NCBI RefSeq assembly: GCF_007993935.1
Contig: NZ_VITY01000012.1
Location: 62,001-126,000 of the forward strand
From: Bradyrhizobium macuxiense
Lineage (GTDB): Bacteria > Pseudomonadota > Alphaproteobacteria > Rhizobiales > Xanthobacteraceae
Length of the DNA stretch: 64,000 nucleotides
Reading direction: 5' to 3'
A program made the position numbers and the translations under genes. Each line of letters opens with the position of its first letter. Positions within the stretch are counted from its first letter, which is position 1. This document shows, one piece after another, positions 37,066-45,186 of the stretch. The notes under the pieces were generated by a model. That model ran no database searches. It worked only from the letters and a program-made list of their open reading frames with translations, and was not told where the DNA came from.

Positions 37066-40000
37066 CTAGTTCTGCATCGCCGGTCGCGGCGGCGGATTGG
37101 CGACCTGTGGCGTCAGCGACAATGGCGGTCGCAACGGCCTCGACCTGGCCGCGCCGGGCACCGGCTTGATCTCGATCGGCGGCGGCAACGGCGCCAGCTG
37201 CGGCTGGCTCACGATCGGCGCAGGCGGCGCAATGACGGGCGCGGCGGCGACCGGCGGGACTGCCGGCGGCCGCGGCGCAACGATCTTCGGCTTCGGCGGC
37301 ACGCGGCGCGGATCGGGGCCGGGCGCCGGCAAGTTGGCGGAAGGCACTCCGGCCGAATTCGAGTTGGACCCATCAGGCGCCGGCGCGGCGGGGGGCGGAA
37401 GGGCCGCCGGGGTCGGCGGCGGCGCGGGCTCGCCGCGTTCGATCGCATCGAGCCGTTTTGTCTCCCGGTCGATCGCGCGCACCGCGAGCCACGACGACAA
37501 CGCCGCAATGTCGATGCTGCGCGACAATCCGTCGGGCGTGCCCACGGCAAGCAGCTGGATTTCCGGGCGGCTGTTTGTGGTGCCGACCTGCGTCGATGCC
37601 AGCGCGGCGCGGATGTCGGCCTGGTCGGCCGGAATGTCGTAGCCGCCGGACAGGATGACATTGGCGCCGCTCGCCGCGAGCGTGGTGGCACCAACCCGGA
37701 TGCGGCCGTCGCGGATGTTGAAGGGAATTTGCGCCGAAGCAACCGACAGCGGACCTGCCGCGAGCGCCGGTTCGACGATCTGCCTCAACCGCGTATCGTC
37801 GGTCGCCTGCCCGGAATCGCTGGCGCGGATCGCAACGTCGAACGCGCGCGGATCGAGGCCTGGAAGGTTCAGCCCGTCGAGCGTCACGGCGCCGCTGCCG
37901 GACAACGCGCCGATCAGCGCCGAAGCGCTGCGGCCCTGCGTCAACAACGTCATCTGCATTGCGGCACGTCCCTTGGGCATCGCGAGACTGCGATAGCGCA
38001 AGGCCGAAGCGTCGACGCCCGACAGCTGCACATTTGCATTCAAGGCAAGTCCATTAACGCCCTGTCGCGCATCGATGGAAGCGCTCGCCTCGCCGCCGCC
38101 GATCTTGCCCTTGATGCCGTCGAAGGTCAGCGACTGCCCGTCCGACCTGATGCTGCCGCTGACCGGCTGCAGCTCGGCGCCGCCCGGCAGCAGACCGTGC
38201 AGCGCTTCGAACGTGACCCTGCCGCGCCAGGCGCTCGTCAGCCCCAGGCCGAGCGGCTCCGTCGCATCGTGCCCAGCCGCGCCGATCGCCGCAACGAAGA
38301 TCGGCGCGAGCGAGATCTGATCGAGGCCGACTTCACCATCGATGCTCTTCTGATCGCCGAGCGTCAGCGCCAGACGGCCGCGCAGCCGCGACCCCGCGAC
38401 GATGCTGTCGAGATCGTCGAAGGTCAGTTTGTCGCCCGCGAGCGTCAGCTTCGATGACAGGCGGACGTTCGCGGCGGGATCGGATGATTTCAGATTGAGC
38501 AGCGGACTGATGTCGGCGCTGCGGACGCGGAGGCTGACACTCGATTTGCTCTCGCTGGCGCCGTCCTTGGTCCACGGTTCGGCAGTCCCTTCCGCATCAG
38601 CGTCGAGCCCCGCGCCCCAGAGCCTGGCCTTGAGCCTGAGCGGCGCGTGCCACGCGCCGATCACGGTGCCTTCGAACTGCGTCGCGCCCGCGCCGGCTGC
38701 GACCGCATGGTCGAGCCCAAGCAGCGCCAGCAGCGCATTGCCCTCGGCGGCGGAGACTTTCGCCTCGGCTGTCACCTCGCTGCGGCGAATTGCATCGAAA
38801 TCCAGCGCGCGGATCGCGGCGACCGGCGGCGTCGCCGAGATCAGCGTATTGCCCTTGAGCTGCGGCGTGTCGAGATCGAGCGTCGCGCGCGCGCTGACGT
38901 GATCCGCGGCCTTGCCCTTACCGAGGTCGAGTGCGAGCTTGGCGCGGACCGGACCGGCATCCGCGCGGAGCACGCCGAGCCGCGCGGCAAGCGCCGGCGC
39001 GAAGGGCTGAACGACGGCCGTCAGCCGGGCGAGCGAGGCGGCGGTCGCGTCAACCGCGAGCCTGCCGGTCGAATTGGCGCGGTCGAAATTGCCGCTGCCG
39101 TCCAGCGTGACATTGTCGGGCTGACCTATCTTCACGCGCTCGAGCACGATGCTCTTCGGGCTGTAGGCGATCTTTGCCAGCAGCGGTCGCAATTCCTGCC
39201 CCGAGGAGATTGCGCGACCGACGTCGAGCGAGAGCTGCGCCTCGTCAGGCCATTCGGCTTGCGGACCGGCCAGCGAGCGGATGAAGGTCGCGGTCGCATC
39301 GAGATCGAGCCGTTCCGCCTTCAACTGTGCCTCGACCTTCGATCCGCTCGTCGCCTCGCGATGCGCGACCGCGATGCGGCCCTCGAGCGCGCCGCCCTCG
39401 ATCTCCGCCTTCATGGCGTCGATCGAAAAGCCCGATGGCGACACCGTGACGTCGCCGCGCAAGCGGAGCGGCTTCTGGCTGCGATAGGCGATGTCGCCCC
39501 GCCCCTGCAGCCAGGTCATCAGCGTATCGGGATCGGACGATTCGATGTTGAGCGCGGTCTTGAAGCTGTTCGCGACCCCGGCTTGCGCGCTCGCGCCGCT
39601 CATCGAGACCCGCGTGGAGCCCGGCGCGCGAAACTCCAGCCGGCGCACCGTCCATGATTTCGCATCCGATTGCAGCTCGGCCGAGATGTCCTGCAACGGG
39701 CGGCCGCCCAGCATGACCTGCTCGGACGTGAACTCGACCTGCGCCGGTATCGGGCTTTGCGGAAGACCCGACAACACCGCGCGCATGGCCGGCAGCACGC
39801 GCACCGGCTCGACATTGCCGTTGCCGCCGTCCTTGGCGTTATCTTTGGCGGAGAACCTGTCGCCATCGAGCTGCCGCGCCGAGAGCGAGGCACGCAGCAG
39901 CGGCGATGTGCCGAACCGCAGATCGCCATTGCCCGCGAGCTTCAGCGCACGGTCCTCGGCGCCATAGCTCACCTCGACCTGGTCGAGACGCGCCGCCGAA

Positions 40001-40788
40001 TAGTCCGACTTGACCTTGGCTGCGATCCGCCAGGACGGCATGTCGCTGCCGCCGCGCTGGCCCGGCGTGCCTGCCAGCGTCACGGTGCCCTCGAACCGCG
40101 GCGCGCGGGCGTCGAAGGTCAGGATGCCGTCGAGGTCGGCCGACACCGGCCGCTGACCGGGATCGATGTTGAAATGCAGGCGGGTGCCGCTGCCATCAGC
40201 GCTTTGCCCCGAGGAGATCCGAAACGGGTAGCGGTTGCCGTCGAACATGAAATTGCCGTCGCCGCGGATCGCGCCGGCCAGCGAGCGGACATCGCCGCTG
40301 AAGGCAATGTCGTTCAGCTCGAGCGTGCTGCGGCTCGCGGCATCGTGCAGCGCGACGCGGCCGGTCAGATTGAGACGGTCGATCGCCAGCGACGCCAGAT
40401 TGAAGGTCCCGCTCGAGGGCGACCAGTCGATCCGCCCCTTCGGGTCGAGCCCGAGATCGAGCGACAGGCCGTTGATGGTGAGCTCGTTCGCGCGCACTTC
40501 GCCGCGCATCAGGGAGCTCAGGCTGAACTCGACGTCGAGATTGGCGGCCCGGACCTTGCCGATGTCGTTGGCGCCGCCGACGGTGACGGTTTTCAACCGC
40601 AGCGAGGGAGCGGGCAGCAGACGCGCGTCCAGATTGCCGGCGACGCGAACCGGCGCGCCGATGATCTTGGACGCCTCCGCCTCGAACTGCGGCCTGAACT
40701 GGTTCCAGTCTACGAAATACGGACCGACCAGCGCAGCGACCAGTGCCAGAATGAAGGCGATTGCCAGGCCGAGCAGCGTCGTCTGCAC
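37066..40788 (-). CDS. AsmA-family envelope protein (1240 aa)
   Basis: A large AsmA/bridge-like protein, probably tethered in the inner membrane with most of the chain in the periplasm. It starts with a GTG at 40788 (GGGAG 5 bases upstream). The first helix LLGLAIAFILALVAALVGPYFV is followed by the AsmA N-terminal motif DWNQFRPQFEAEASKIIGAPVRV. Long beta-rich repeats then continue to about 1100, with the AsmA C-terminal segment (ALSGSGAVTLDGLNLPGLD). The last ~130 residues are Pro/Ala rich. Family members take part in lipid transfer to the outer membrane or in outer membrane assembly; the specific role is unknown. Low-complexity Pro runs at the tail could be prone to frame slips but none is seen. 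Confidence 0.9.
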   Translation of the reverse strand: MQTTLLGLAIAFILALVAALVGPYFVDWNQFRPQFEAEASKIIGAPVRVAGNLDARLLPAPSLRLKTVTVGGANDIGKVRAANLDVEFSLSSLMRGEVRANELTINGLSLDLGLDPKGRIDWSPSSGTFNLASLAIDRLNLTGRVALHDAASRSTLELNDIAFSGDVRSLAGAIRGDGNFMFDGNRYPFRISSGQSADGSGTRLHFNIDPGQRPVSADLDGILTFDARAPRFEGTVTLAGTPGQRGGSDMPSWRIAAKVKSDYSAARLDQVEVSYGAEDRALKLAGNGDLRFGTSPLLRASLSARQLDGDRFSAKDNAKDGGNGNVEPVRVLPAMRAVLSGLPQSPIPAQVEFTSEQVMLGGRPLQDISAELQSDAKSWTVRRLEFRAPGSTRVSMSGASAQAGVANSFKTALNIESSDPDTLMTWLQGRGDIAYRSQKPLRLRGDVTVSPSGFSIDAMKAEIEGGALEGRIAVAHREATSGSKVEAQLKAERLDLDATATFIRSLAGPQAEWPDEAQLSLDVGRAISSGQELRPLLAKIAYSPKSIVLERVKIGQPDNVTLDGSGNFDRANSTGRLAVDATAASLARLTAVVQPFAPALAARLGVLRADAGPVRAKLALDLGKGKAADHVSARATLDLDTPQLKGNTLISATPPVAAIRALDFDAIRRSEVTAEAKVSAAEGNALLALLGLDHAVAAGAGATQFEGTVIGAWHAPLRLKARLWGAGLDADAEGTAEPWTKDGASESKSSVSLRVRSADISPLLNLKSSDPAANVRLSSKLTLAGDKLTFDDLDSIVAGSRLRGRLALTLGDQKSIDGEVGLDQISLAPIFVAAIGAAGHDATEPLGLGLTSAWRGRVTFEALHGLLPGGAELQPVSGSIRSDGQSLTFDGIKGKIGGGEASASIDARQGVNGLALNANVQLSGVDASALRYRSLAMPKGRAAMQMTLLTQGRSASALIGALSGSGAVTLDGLNLPGLDPRAFDVAIRASDSGQATDDTRLRQIVEPALAAGPLSVASAQIPFNIRDGRIRVGATTLAASGANVILSGGYDIPADQADIRAALASTQVGTTNSRPEIQLLAVGTPDGLSRSIDIAALSSWLAVRAIDRETKRLDAIERGEPAPPPTPAALPPPAAPAPDGSNSNSAGVPSANLPAPGPDPRRVPPKPKIVAPRPPAVPPVAAAPVIAPPAPIVSQPQLAPLPPPIEIKPVPGAARSRPLRPPLSLTPQVANPPPRPAMQN

Positions 40789-40888
40789 GGTGTCTCCCTT
40801 TGAGCCCGCTCCGCGGCAGCCTCCTTATGCTGAACCCTTTGCCAACCCTTGGCCGGAGCAACCCAAATATAGAGACAAGTATGGCGAA

Positions 40889-40913
40889 GTCACAGCGGCT
40901 TTACCGCTGTGAC
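40889..40913. terminator. hairpin between P450 and asmA genes
   Basis: A perfect 10-bp stem (GTCACAGCGG/CCGCTGTGAC) with a 5-base loop sits 87 bases beyond the P450 stop and 100 before the asmA start. No T-run follows on either strand. It may end the P450 transcript or be a regulator site for asmA. Confidence 0.45.
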
Positions 40914-40999
40914 GCCGGGTGGAATGTGGATTTCCGTTCAAGCGTGCGTGCGCTCCGGCCGTCGCGGCAGGAACGCCGCCCTGCCGCCGATCCGGAATG

Positions 41000-42232
41000 T
41001 CACCAGCTCGCCGGGAGCCGCTTCAGCCCGCGCAGCACGAAGGTCGGCCGCCACTCCGGATTTTCCGCGTCATCGAGCCGCAGGTCGGGGATCCGGCGCA
41101 GCAGCGTCGAGATCGCGATCTCGGCCTCGATCCGCGCCAACTGGGCGCCGAGGCAGAAATGGATGCCGCCGCCGAACGACAGCGGCTTCACGTTCGGCCG
41201 CTGGATGTCGAGCTTTTCGGGATGGTCGGGATAGACCGCCTCGTCGTGATTGGCCGAGCCCAGCAGGCACAGCACGCTTTCCCCCTTCGGGATGCGCTTG
41301 CCGCCGAGATCCTCGATGTCTTCCAGCGCGACGCGGCCGGTCAACTGCACCGAGGAATCGTAGCGCAGGAACTCCTCGATCGCGTTGGTGATCAGGCCCG
41401 GATTGGCCTTCAGCAGCGCGAGCTGGTCCGGGTTGCGGAACAACGCGAGCAGGCCGTTGCCGATCAGGTTCACGGTCGTCTCGTGGCCGGCGCCGAACAG
41501 CAGGATGATGTTGGCGGTCAGTTCCTCGTTGGTCAGCTTCTGGCCGTTCTCCTCGGCCTGCACCAGCTGGGTGGTGAGGTCGTCACCGGGCTGCTTGCGG
41601 CGCAGCTCGAACAGCTGATGGAAATACATCGCGGCCATCGCATTGCCGGCGTTGCCCTGCTTGATCTCCTCCGCCGAGAGCGGCACCGGCTCGAGCAGGC
41701 GTCCGCCGTCGCGCGAGCCGTTGTAGAAGGCCTCGCGATGCTCCTCCGGGATGCCGAGCATGTCGCAGATGATGGTCACCGGCAGGCGGAACGCGAAATC
41801 CTCGATCAGGTCCATCTTCCCCTGCGGAATGATGCGATCGAGCGTCTCGTCGACAACGTGCTGGATGCGCGGGCGCATGTCCTCGACCCGGCGCGCAGTG
41901 AACGCTTTCACGACGAGGCCGCGCAGCCGGGTGTGATCCGGCGGATCCTGCTGCAGCATCCAGTGGCTCATGCTGCGGATGACCGGCTCGTCCATGATCT
42001 TGGGACCGTAGCGACGGATCGAGCGCTCGACGTAATCCTTGCCGAACCGCTTGTCGCGCAGCACGAGGCTCGCCTCCGCGTGGCGGCTGGCGACGAACGC
42101 GCCGTGCGCGTTGACATGCATCGGATCGAGGCGGCGCAGCCGCTCATAATACGGATAGGGATTGCGAATGAATTCGGGTGCCAGTGGATCGAAAAGCGGA
42201 TCGCCGCTGGCCGGCTGAACTTGCTCGTTCAT
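41000..42232 (-). CDS. cytochrome P450 monooxygenase
   Basis: A 410-residue soluble bacterial P450. The I-helix oxygen-activation motif is FGAGHETTVN, the K-helix ExxR is in EEFLRYDSSVQ, and the haem-binding loop is FGGGIHFCLGAQLAR with the proximal Cys. These features match class I bacterial P450s such as the CYP107/CYP1xx group. It needs ferredoxin and ferredoxin reductase, neither encoded nearby. The start at 42232 (MNEQVQPAS) matches typical bacterial P450s. The divergent TetR gene shares a 28-32-base inverted repeat with it, so the enzyme is probably inducible. The substrate is unknown. Confidence 0.93.
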   Translation of the reverse strand: MNEQVQPASGDPLFDPLAPEFIRNPYPYYERLRRLDPMHVNAHGAFVASRHAEASLVLRDKRFGKDYVERSIRRYGPKIMDEPVIRSMSHWMLQQDPPDHTRLRGLVVKAFTARRVEDMRPRIQHVVDETLDRIIPQGKMDLIEDFAFRLPVTIICDMLGIPEEHREAFYNGSRDGGRLLEPVPLSAEEIKQGNAGNAMAAMYFHQLFELRRKQPGDDLTTQLVQAEENGQKLTNEELTANIILLFGAGHETTVNLIGNGLLALFRNPDQLALLKANPGLITNAIEEFLRYDSSVQLTGRVALEDIEDLGGKRIPKGESVLCLLGSANHDEAVYPDHPEKLDIQRPNVKPLSFGGGIHFCLGAQLARIEAEIAISTLLRRIPDLRLDDAENPEWRPTFVLRGLKRLPASW

Positions 42233-42328
42233 GGTGACCTCGTTCGCTCGCTGCACCAGTGCCTGTAGCGTGGTGCGCCTTGGTGTCATCCTCAAGACCG
42301 CACCACAAATGTGCGGCTGTTCTGGTTC

Positions 42329-42360
42329 TGCAATTCAATACACTCTTGTATCGAGTTGCA
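42329..42360. promoter_or_regulatory. probable TetR operator for P450/TetR divergon
   Basis: A 32-base inverted repeat with 14-base arms and a 4-base centre: TGCAATTCAATACA-CTCT-TGTATCGAGTTGCA, with two mismatched positions. It lies 20 bases before the TetR start and 96 before the P450 start. It probably overlaps promoter elements of both genes. Confidence 0.75.
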
Positions 42361-42380
42361 TTCTGCCCTAAAATGCGCCG

Positions 42381-42992
42381 ATGTCAAGGGTTCGAACCAG
42401 ACCGACACGGGACGACACCTGCGAGAAGCTGTTCGAGGCAGCGGCGCGGGTGTTCGAGGAACAGGGCATCGGCGGCGCCAGCATCGAGGCGATCGCGGCC
42501 GCGGCGGGCTTTACCCGCGGCGCCTTCTATTCGAACTTCAAGAGCAAGGACGAGTTGATCTTCGCGATGCTCGAGGATCACGTCGAGCAATCGATCCGGC
42601 GCAATCTCGATCTGCTCGCCAAGCACAGCGACCTCGCCGACTTCCTGGAGGCACTGCGCACAGTGGATCGCAGCCGGCAGGATCCGCTCGGGCGCTCGCC
42701 TCTCCTGCATATGGAGATGATCCTGTTCGTGGCGCGCGCCGAGAAGCGCCGCCCTGAACTCGCCAAGCGGCTGCGCGCGCGGCGCAAGCTGATCGCCGAC
42801 ATCGTCGAGACCGCGCAGAAGAACAGCGGCAGGAACGCCAGACTCAATCCGGACTGGACCGGCGCGATCGTGCTGGCGCTGGAAGATGGCTTCCGCCTGC
42901 ACCGCCTGATCGATCCGGACACCACGCCCGCCGACAGTTGCCTGCGCGCGATCACCGACCTGCAGCGGGCGATCGGCGTTTCATCCGCCTGA
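42381..42992 (+). CDS. TetR-family transcriptional regulator
   Basis: A 203-residue TetR protein. The DNA-binding domain is near the N-terminus, with helices GIGGASIEAIAAAAGFTRGAFYSNFKSKDELIF as the HTH. The ligand domain is the TetR_C type. It is divergent from the P450 gene and likely represses both through the inverted repeat at 42329-42360. The effector may be the P450 substrate. Confidence 0.88.
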   Translation: MSRVRTRPTRDDTCEKLFEAAARVFEEQGIGGASIEAIAAAAGFTRGAFYSNFKSKDELIFAMLEDHVEQSIRRNLDLLAKHSDLADFLEALRTVDRSRQDPLGRSPLLHMEMILFVARAEKRRPELAKRLRARRKLIADIVETAQKNSGRNARLNPDWTGAIVLALEDGFRLHRLIDPDTTPADSCLRAITDLQRAIGVSSA

Positions 42993-42998
42993 TCTCTT

Positions 42999-43100
42999 AA
43001 AGCGCGATGAGATTGGATTGATCATCATCGCGCTTTAGCTCGTTGTCTAAGCATGATCTTTTCGGAAAACCGCTTCGCACTTTTCCGGATCATGCTTTAG
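42999..43100. repeat. composite repeat: AAAGCGCGATGA hairpin plus GAGCATGATCC-family copy 4
   Basis: Two elements lie end to end. The first is an inverted repeat AAAGCGCGATGA (42999-43010) with TCATCGCGCTTT (43025-43036). The second (43050-43100) is the dispersed element AGCATGATCTTTTCGGAAAA ... CACTTTTCCGGATCATGCTTTAG. On the minus strand the second begins with the TAA stop of the MFS gene. The region lies tail-to-tail between the TetR and MFS genes and may terminate both. Confidence 0.85.
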
Positions 43101-44389
43101 GCCGCGCTTGCGACCTTGTGCATCTGTCCGGCGACGGCGCGGACCTTGCGGGGCGAAGCCTGCCAGATCGCCAGCGCCGACAGCAGGCTGACGGCGATGC
43201 CGAGCACGAACGCGCTGGTATAGCTGCCCGAGAGATCATAGAGCTGTCCCGTGATCCATGGGCCTGCGGCACCGCCGGCGAGCGCGGCCAGCATCACGGT
43301 GCCGAAGATGCTGCCGTAATGCTTGCCCTGGAAGATCTCGAGCACCACCGGTCCCATCACGGATGTCAGGCCATAACCGAGCGCGCCCTGCGTGAAGACC
43401 ATGAGATAGATCAGCGCCATGCTCGGCCAGTATTTCAGCGCGGCGAGCGCGGCAAAGCAGATCACGAAGCCGAAGCAGGAGATCGCCCACACCCATTCGC
43501 GGCCGATGCGATCGGACAAATGCCCGAGCCAGATCTGGCCGGGAATGCCGAGCAGGCTGACGACGCCGAGCGCCCAGACGCCGACACTGGAGCTGAAGCC
43601 GATATCGAGCAGGAATTTGGTCTGGTGCACCTGCACCGCATACCAGATGTACAGGCCGCAGAAGTAACCAATCGCGATCCACCAGAACCGCGCGGTGCGC
43701 AACGCGCGCGACAGTGTCCAATCGGTACCGGCCCATACCGGATCGACGATGTTCGATGCCGGTTTCGCTGATGTGGCGGTCGGCGCGGCATCGCCGTCCG
43801 GCTGCAGGCCGATGTCCTCCGGCCGCTTGTGCAGCAACAGATTGATCGGCGCGAGCACGACCAGCACCATGATCCCCATCGCGGTGCAGGCGGTGCGCCA
43901 GCCGGTGTGCTCGATCATGTGCTGCACCCATGGCAGCAGCGTCACCGAGCCGATCCCGACGCCTGCAAACGCGAGCCCGATCGCCAGCCCGCGGCGGCGG
44001 ATGAACCAGTTCGGCACGAACAGCGATTGCCCGGAATAGCCGAGGCAGACGCTGCCGGCGCCGACCAGCACGCCGATGGTGAGATAGAGATGCCAGGGCT
44101 GCGTGGTCAGCGGCGCCAGCAGCAGGCCCGAGCTCATCAGCAGGACACCGAGCTCCATCACCGCGCGCGGCCCGCCGCGGTCCATCAGCCGGCCGATCAG
44201 CGGGCTTGCGATCGCGGAAGCGACAAACCCGAACGAGAATGCGCCCGCGGTGATGCCGCGCTCCCAGCCGAATTCCGAGATGATCGGCGGATAGAACAGC
44301 GAGAATGCCGTCCGTGCGTTGACGCCGATCGCCATGGTGACGAACGTCACCGCGACGATGGTCCAGCCGTAGAAGAAGGGAAGCCGCAT
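43097..44389 (-). CDS. MFS transporter, OFA/oxalate-formate-like
   Basis: A 430-residue MFS carrier with twelve helices. The first begins FYGWTIVAVTFVTMAIG, and RLMDRGGPRAVMELGVLLMSSG is the conserved loop after helix 2. Similarity is at the OFA/monocarboxylate-transporter level, so organic acid transport is an inference. It starts 50 bases after livF and so probably extends the Liv operon. The ATG at 44389 is preferred, but a GTG two codons upstream is possible. The stop codon TAA is inside a dispersed repeat. Confidence 0.85.
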   Translation of the reverse strand: MRLPFFYGWTIVAVTFVTMAIGVNARTAFSLFYPPIISEFGWERGITAGAFSFGFVASAIASPLIGRLMDRGGPRAVMELGVLLMSSGLLLAPLTTQPWHLYLTIGVLVGAGSVCLGYSGQSLFVPNWFIRRRGLAIGLAFAGVGIGSVTLLPWVQHMIEHTGWRTACTAMGIMVLVVLAPINLLLHKRPEDIGLQPDGDAAPTATSAKPASNIVDPVWAGTDWTLSRALRTARFWWIAIGYFCGLYIWYAVQVHQTKFLLDIGFSSSVGVWALGVVSLLGIPGQIWLGHLSDRIGREWVWAISCFGFVICFAALAALKYWPSMALIYLMVFTQGALGYGLTSVMGPVVLEIFQGKHYGSIFGTVMLAALAGGAAGPWITGQLYDLSGSYTSAFVLGIAVSLLSALAIWQASPRKVRAVAGQMHKVASAA

Positions 44390-44439
44390 GACCACCTTGT
44401 GTCAGACCTGAATTGAACTGTCGATGCCCGCGATTTCCA

Positions 44440-45186
44440 TCAGCCGCTCAGCGCGTGGCTTTCATGGCCGAAATAGGCGCGCTCGAGCCGGTGGGCGAGA
44501 TCGCTTTCGCCGGTCACAGCCTCCAGCGCGATCGCGCCCTGCACCAGCGCGTAGACCCGATCCGCACACGCCAGCGCCTTCTCGAGCAGCTGTTCGACCA
44601 GCAGCACCGAGGTGCCCTGCTCGCGCAACCGTCCGATGACGTTGAGGACGCGATCGACCAGCACCGGCGACAGCCCCGCGGAGGGCTCGTCGAGCATCAA
44701 CAGCCGCGGACGGCGGACCAGCCCCTGCGCCACCGTCAGCATTTGCTGTTGCCCGCCCGACAGCGCGCCGCCGCGCTCATGCCGCTTCTCGGCGATCTCG
44801 GGAAAGAATGACAATGCCTCCTCGACGCGCACGGCGCGCTCCGCGCGTGGCAGGTCGTAGCCGGCGAGCAGCAAATTGTCGGTCACGGAGATCTGCGTGA
44901 ACACGCGATGGCCCTCGATCACGTGAACGAGCCCGGCCCGCGCGGCATCGCGCGGCGTGGCGTTGGTCATCTCGCGGCCGCCGAACCGGACCTGCCCGGC
45001 ATTGACCGGCAGCAGACCCGACATCGCGCGCAGCAGCGTGGTCTTGCCGGCCCCATTGGGACCGAGCAGCGCGACGACCTCGCCGGCAGCGATCGTGATG
45101 TCGATGCCGTGCAGCACGCGGATCTTGCCGTAGCCGGACTCCAGCGCGCCCACTTTGAGCAGAGGTTCAGCCGCCGAGGTAAGCAC
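44440..45186 (-). CDS. livF: branched-chain amino acid-type ABC ATPase (LivF)
   Basis: A 248-residue ATPase. Walker A GPNGAGKTT (about 42-50), signature LSGGQQQML and Walker B LLMLDEPSAGLSP are complete, with HVIEGHRVF typical of LivF. It overlaps the LivMG gene by 20 bases. It pairs with the LivG domain of that protein to drive import. The substrate class (branched-chain amino acids, amides, aromatic acids or urea) is not determined by the ATPase. Confidence 0.93.
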   Translation of the reverse strand: MLTSAAEPLLKVGALESGYGKIRVLHGIDITIAAGEVVALLGPNGAGKTTLLRAMSGLLPVNAGQVRFGGREMTNATPRDAARAGLVHVIEGHRVFTQISVTDNLLLAGYDLPRAERAVRVEEALSFFPEIAEKRHERGGALSGGQQQMLTVAQGLVRRPRLLMLDEPSAGLSPVLVDRVLNVIGRLREQGTSVLLVEQLLEKALACADRVYALVQGAIALEAVTGESDLAHRLERAYFGHESHALSG

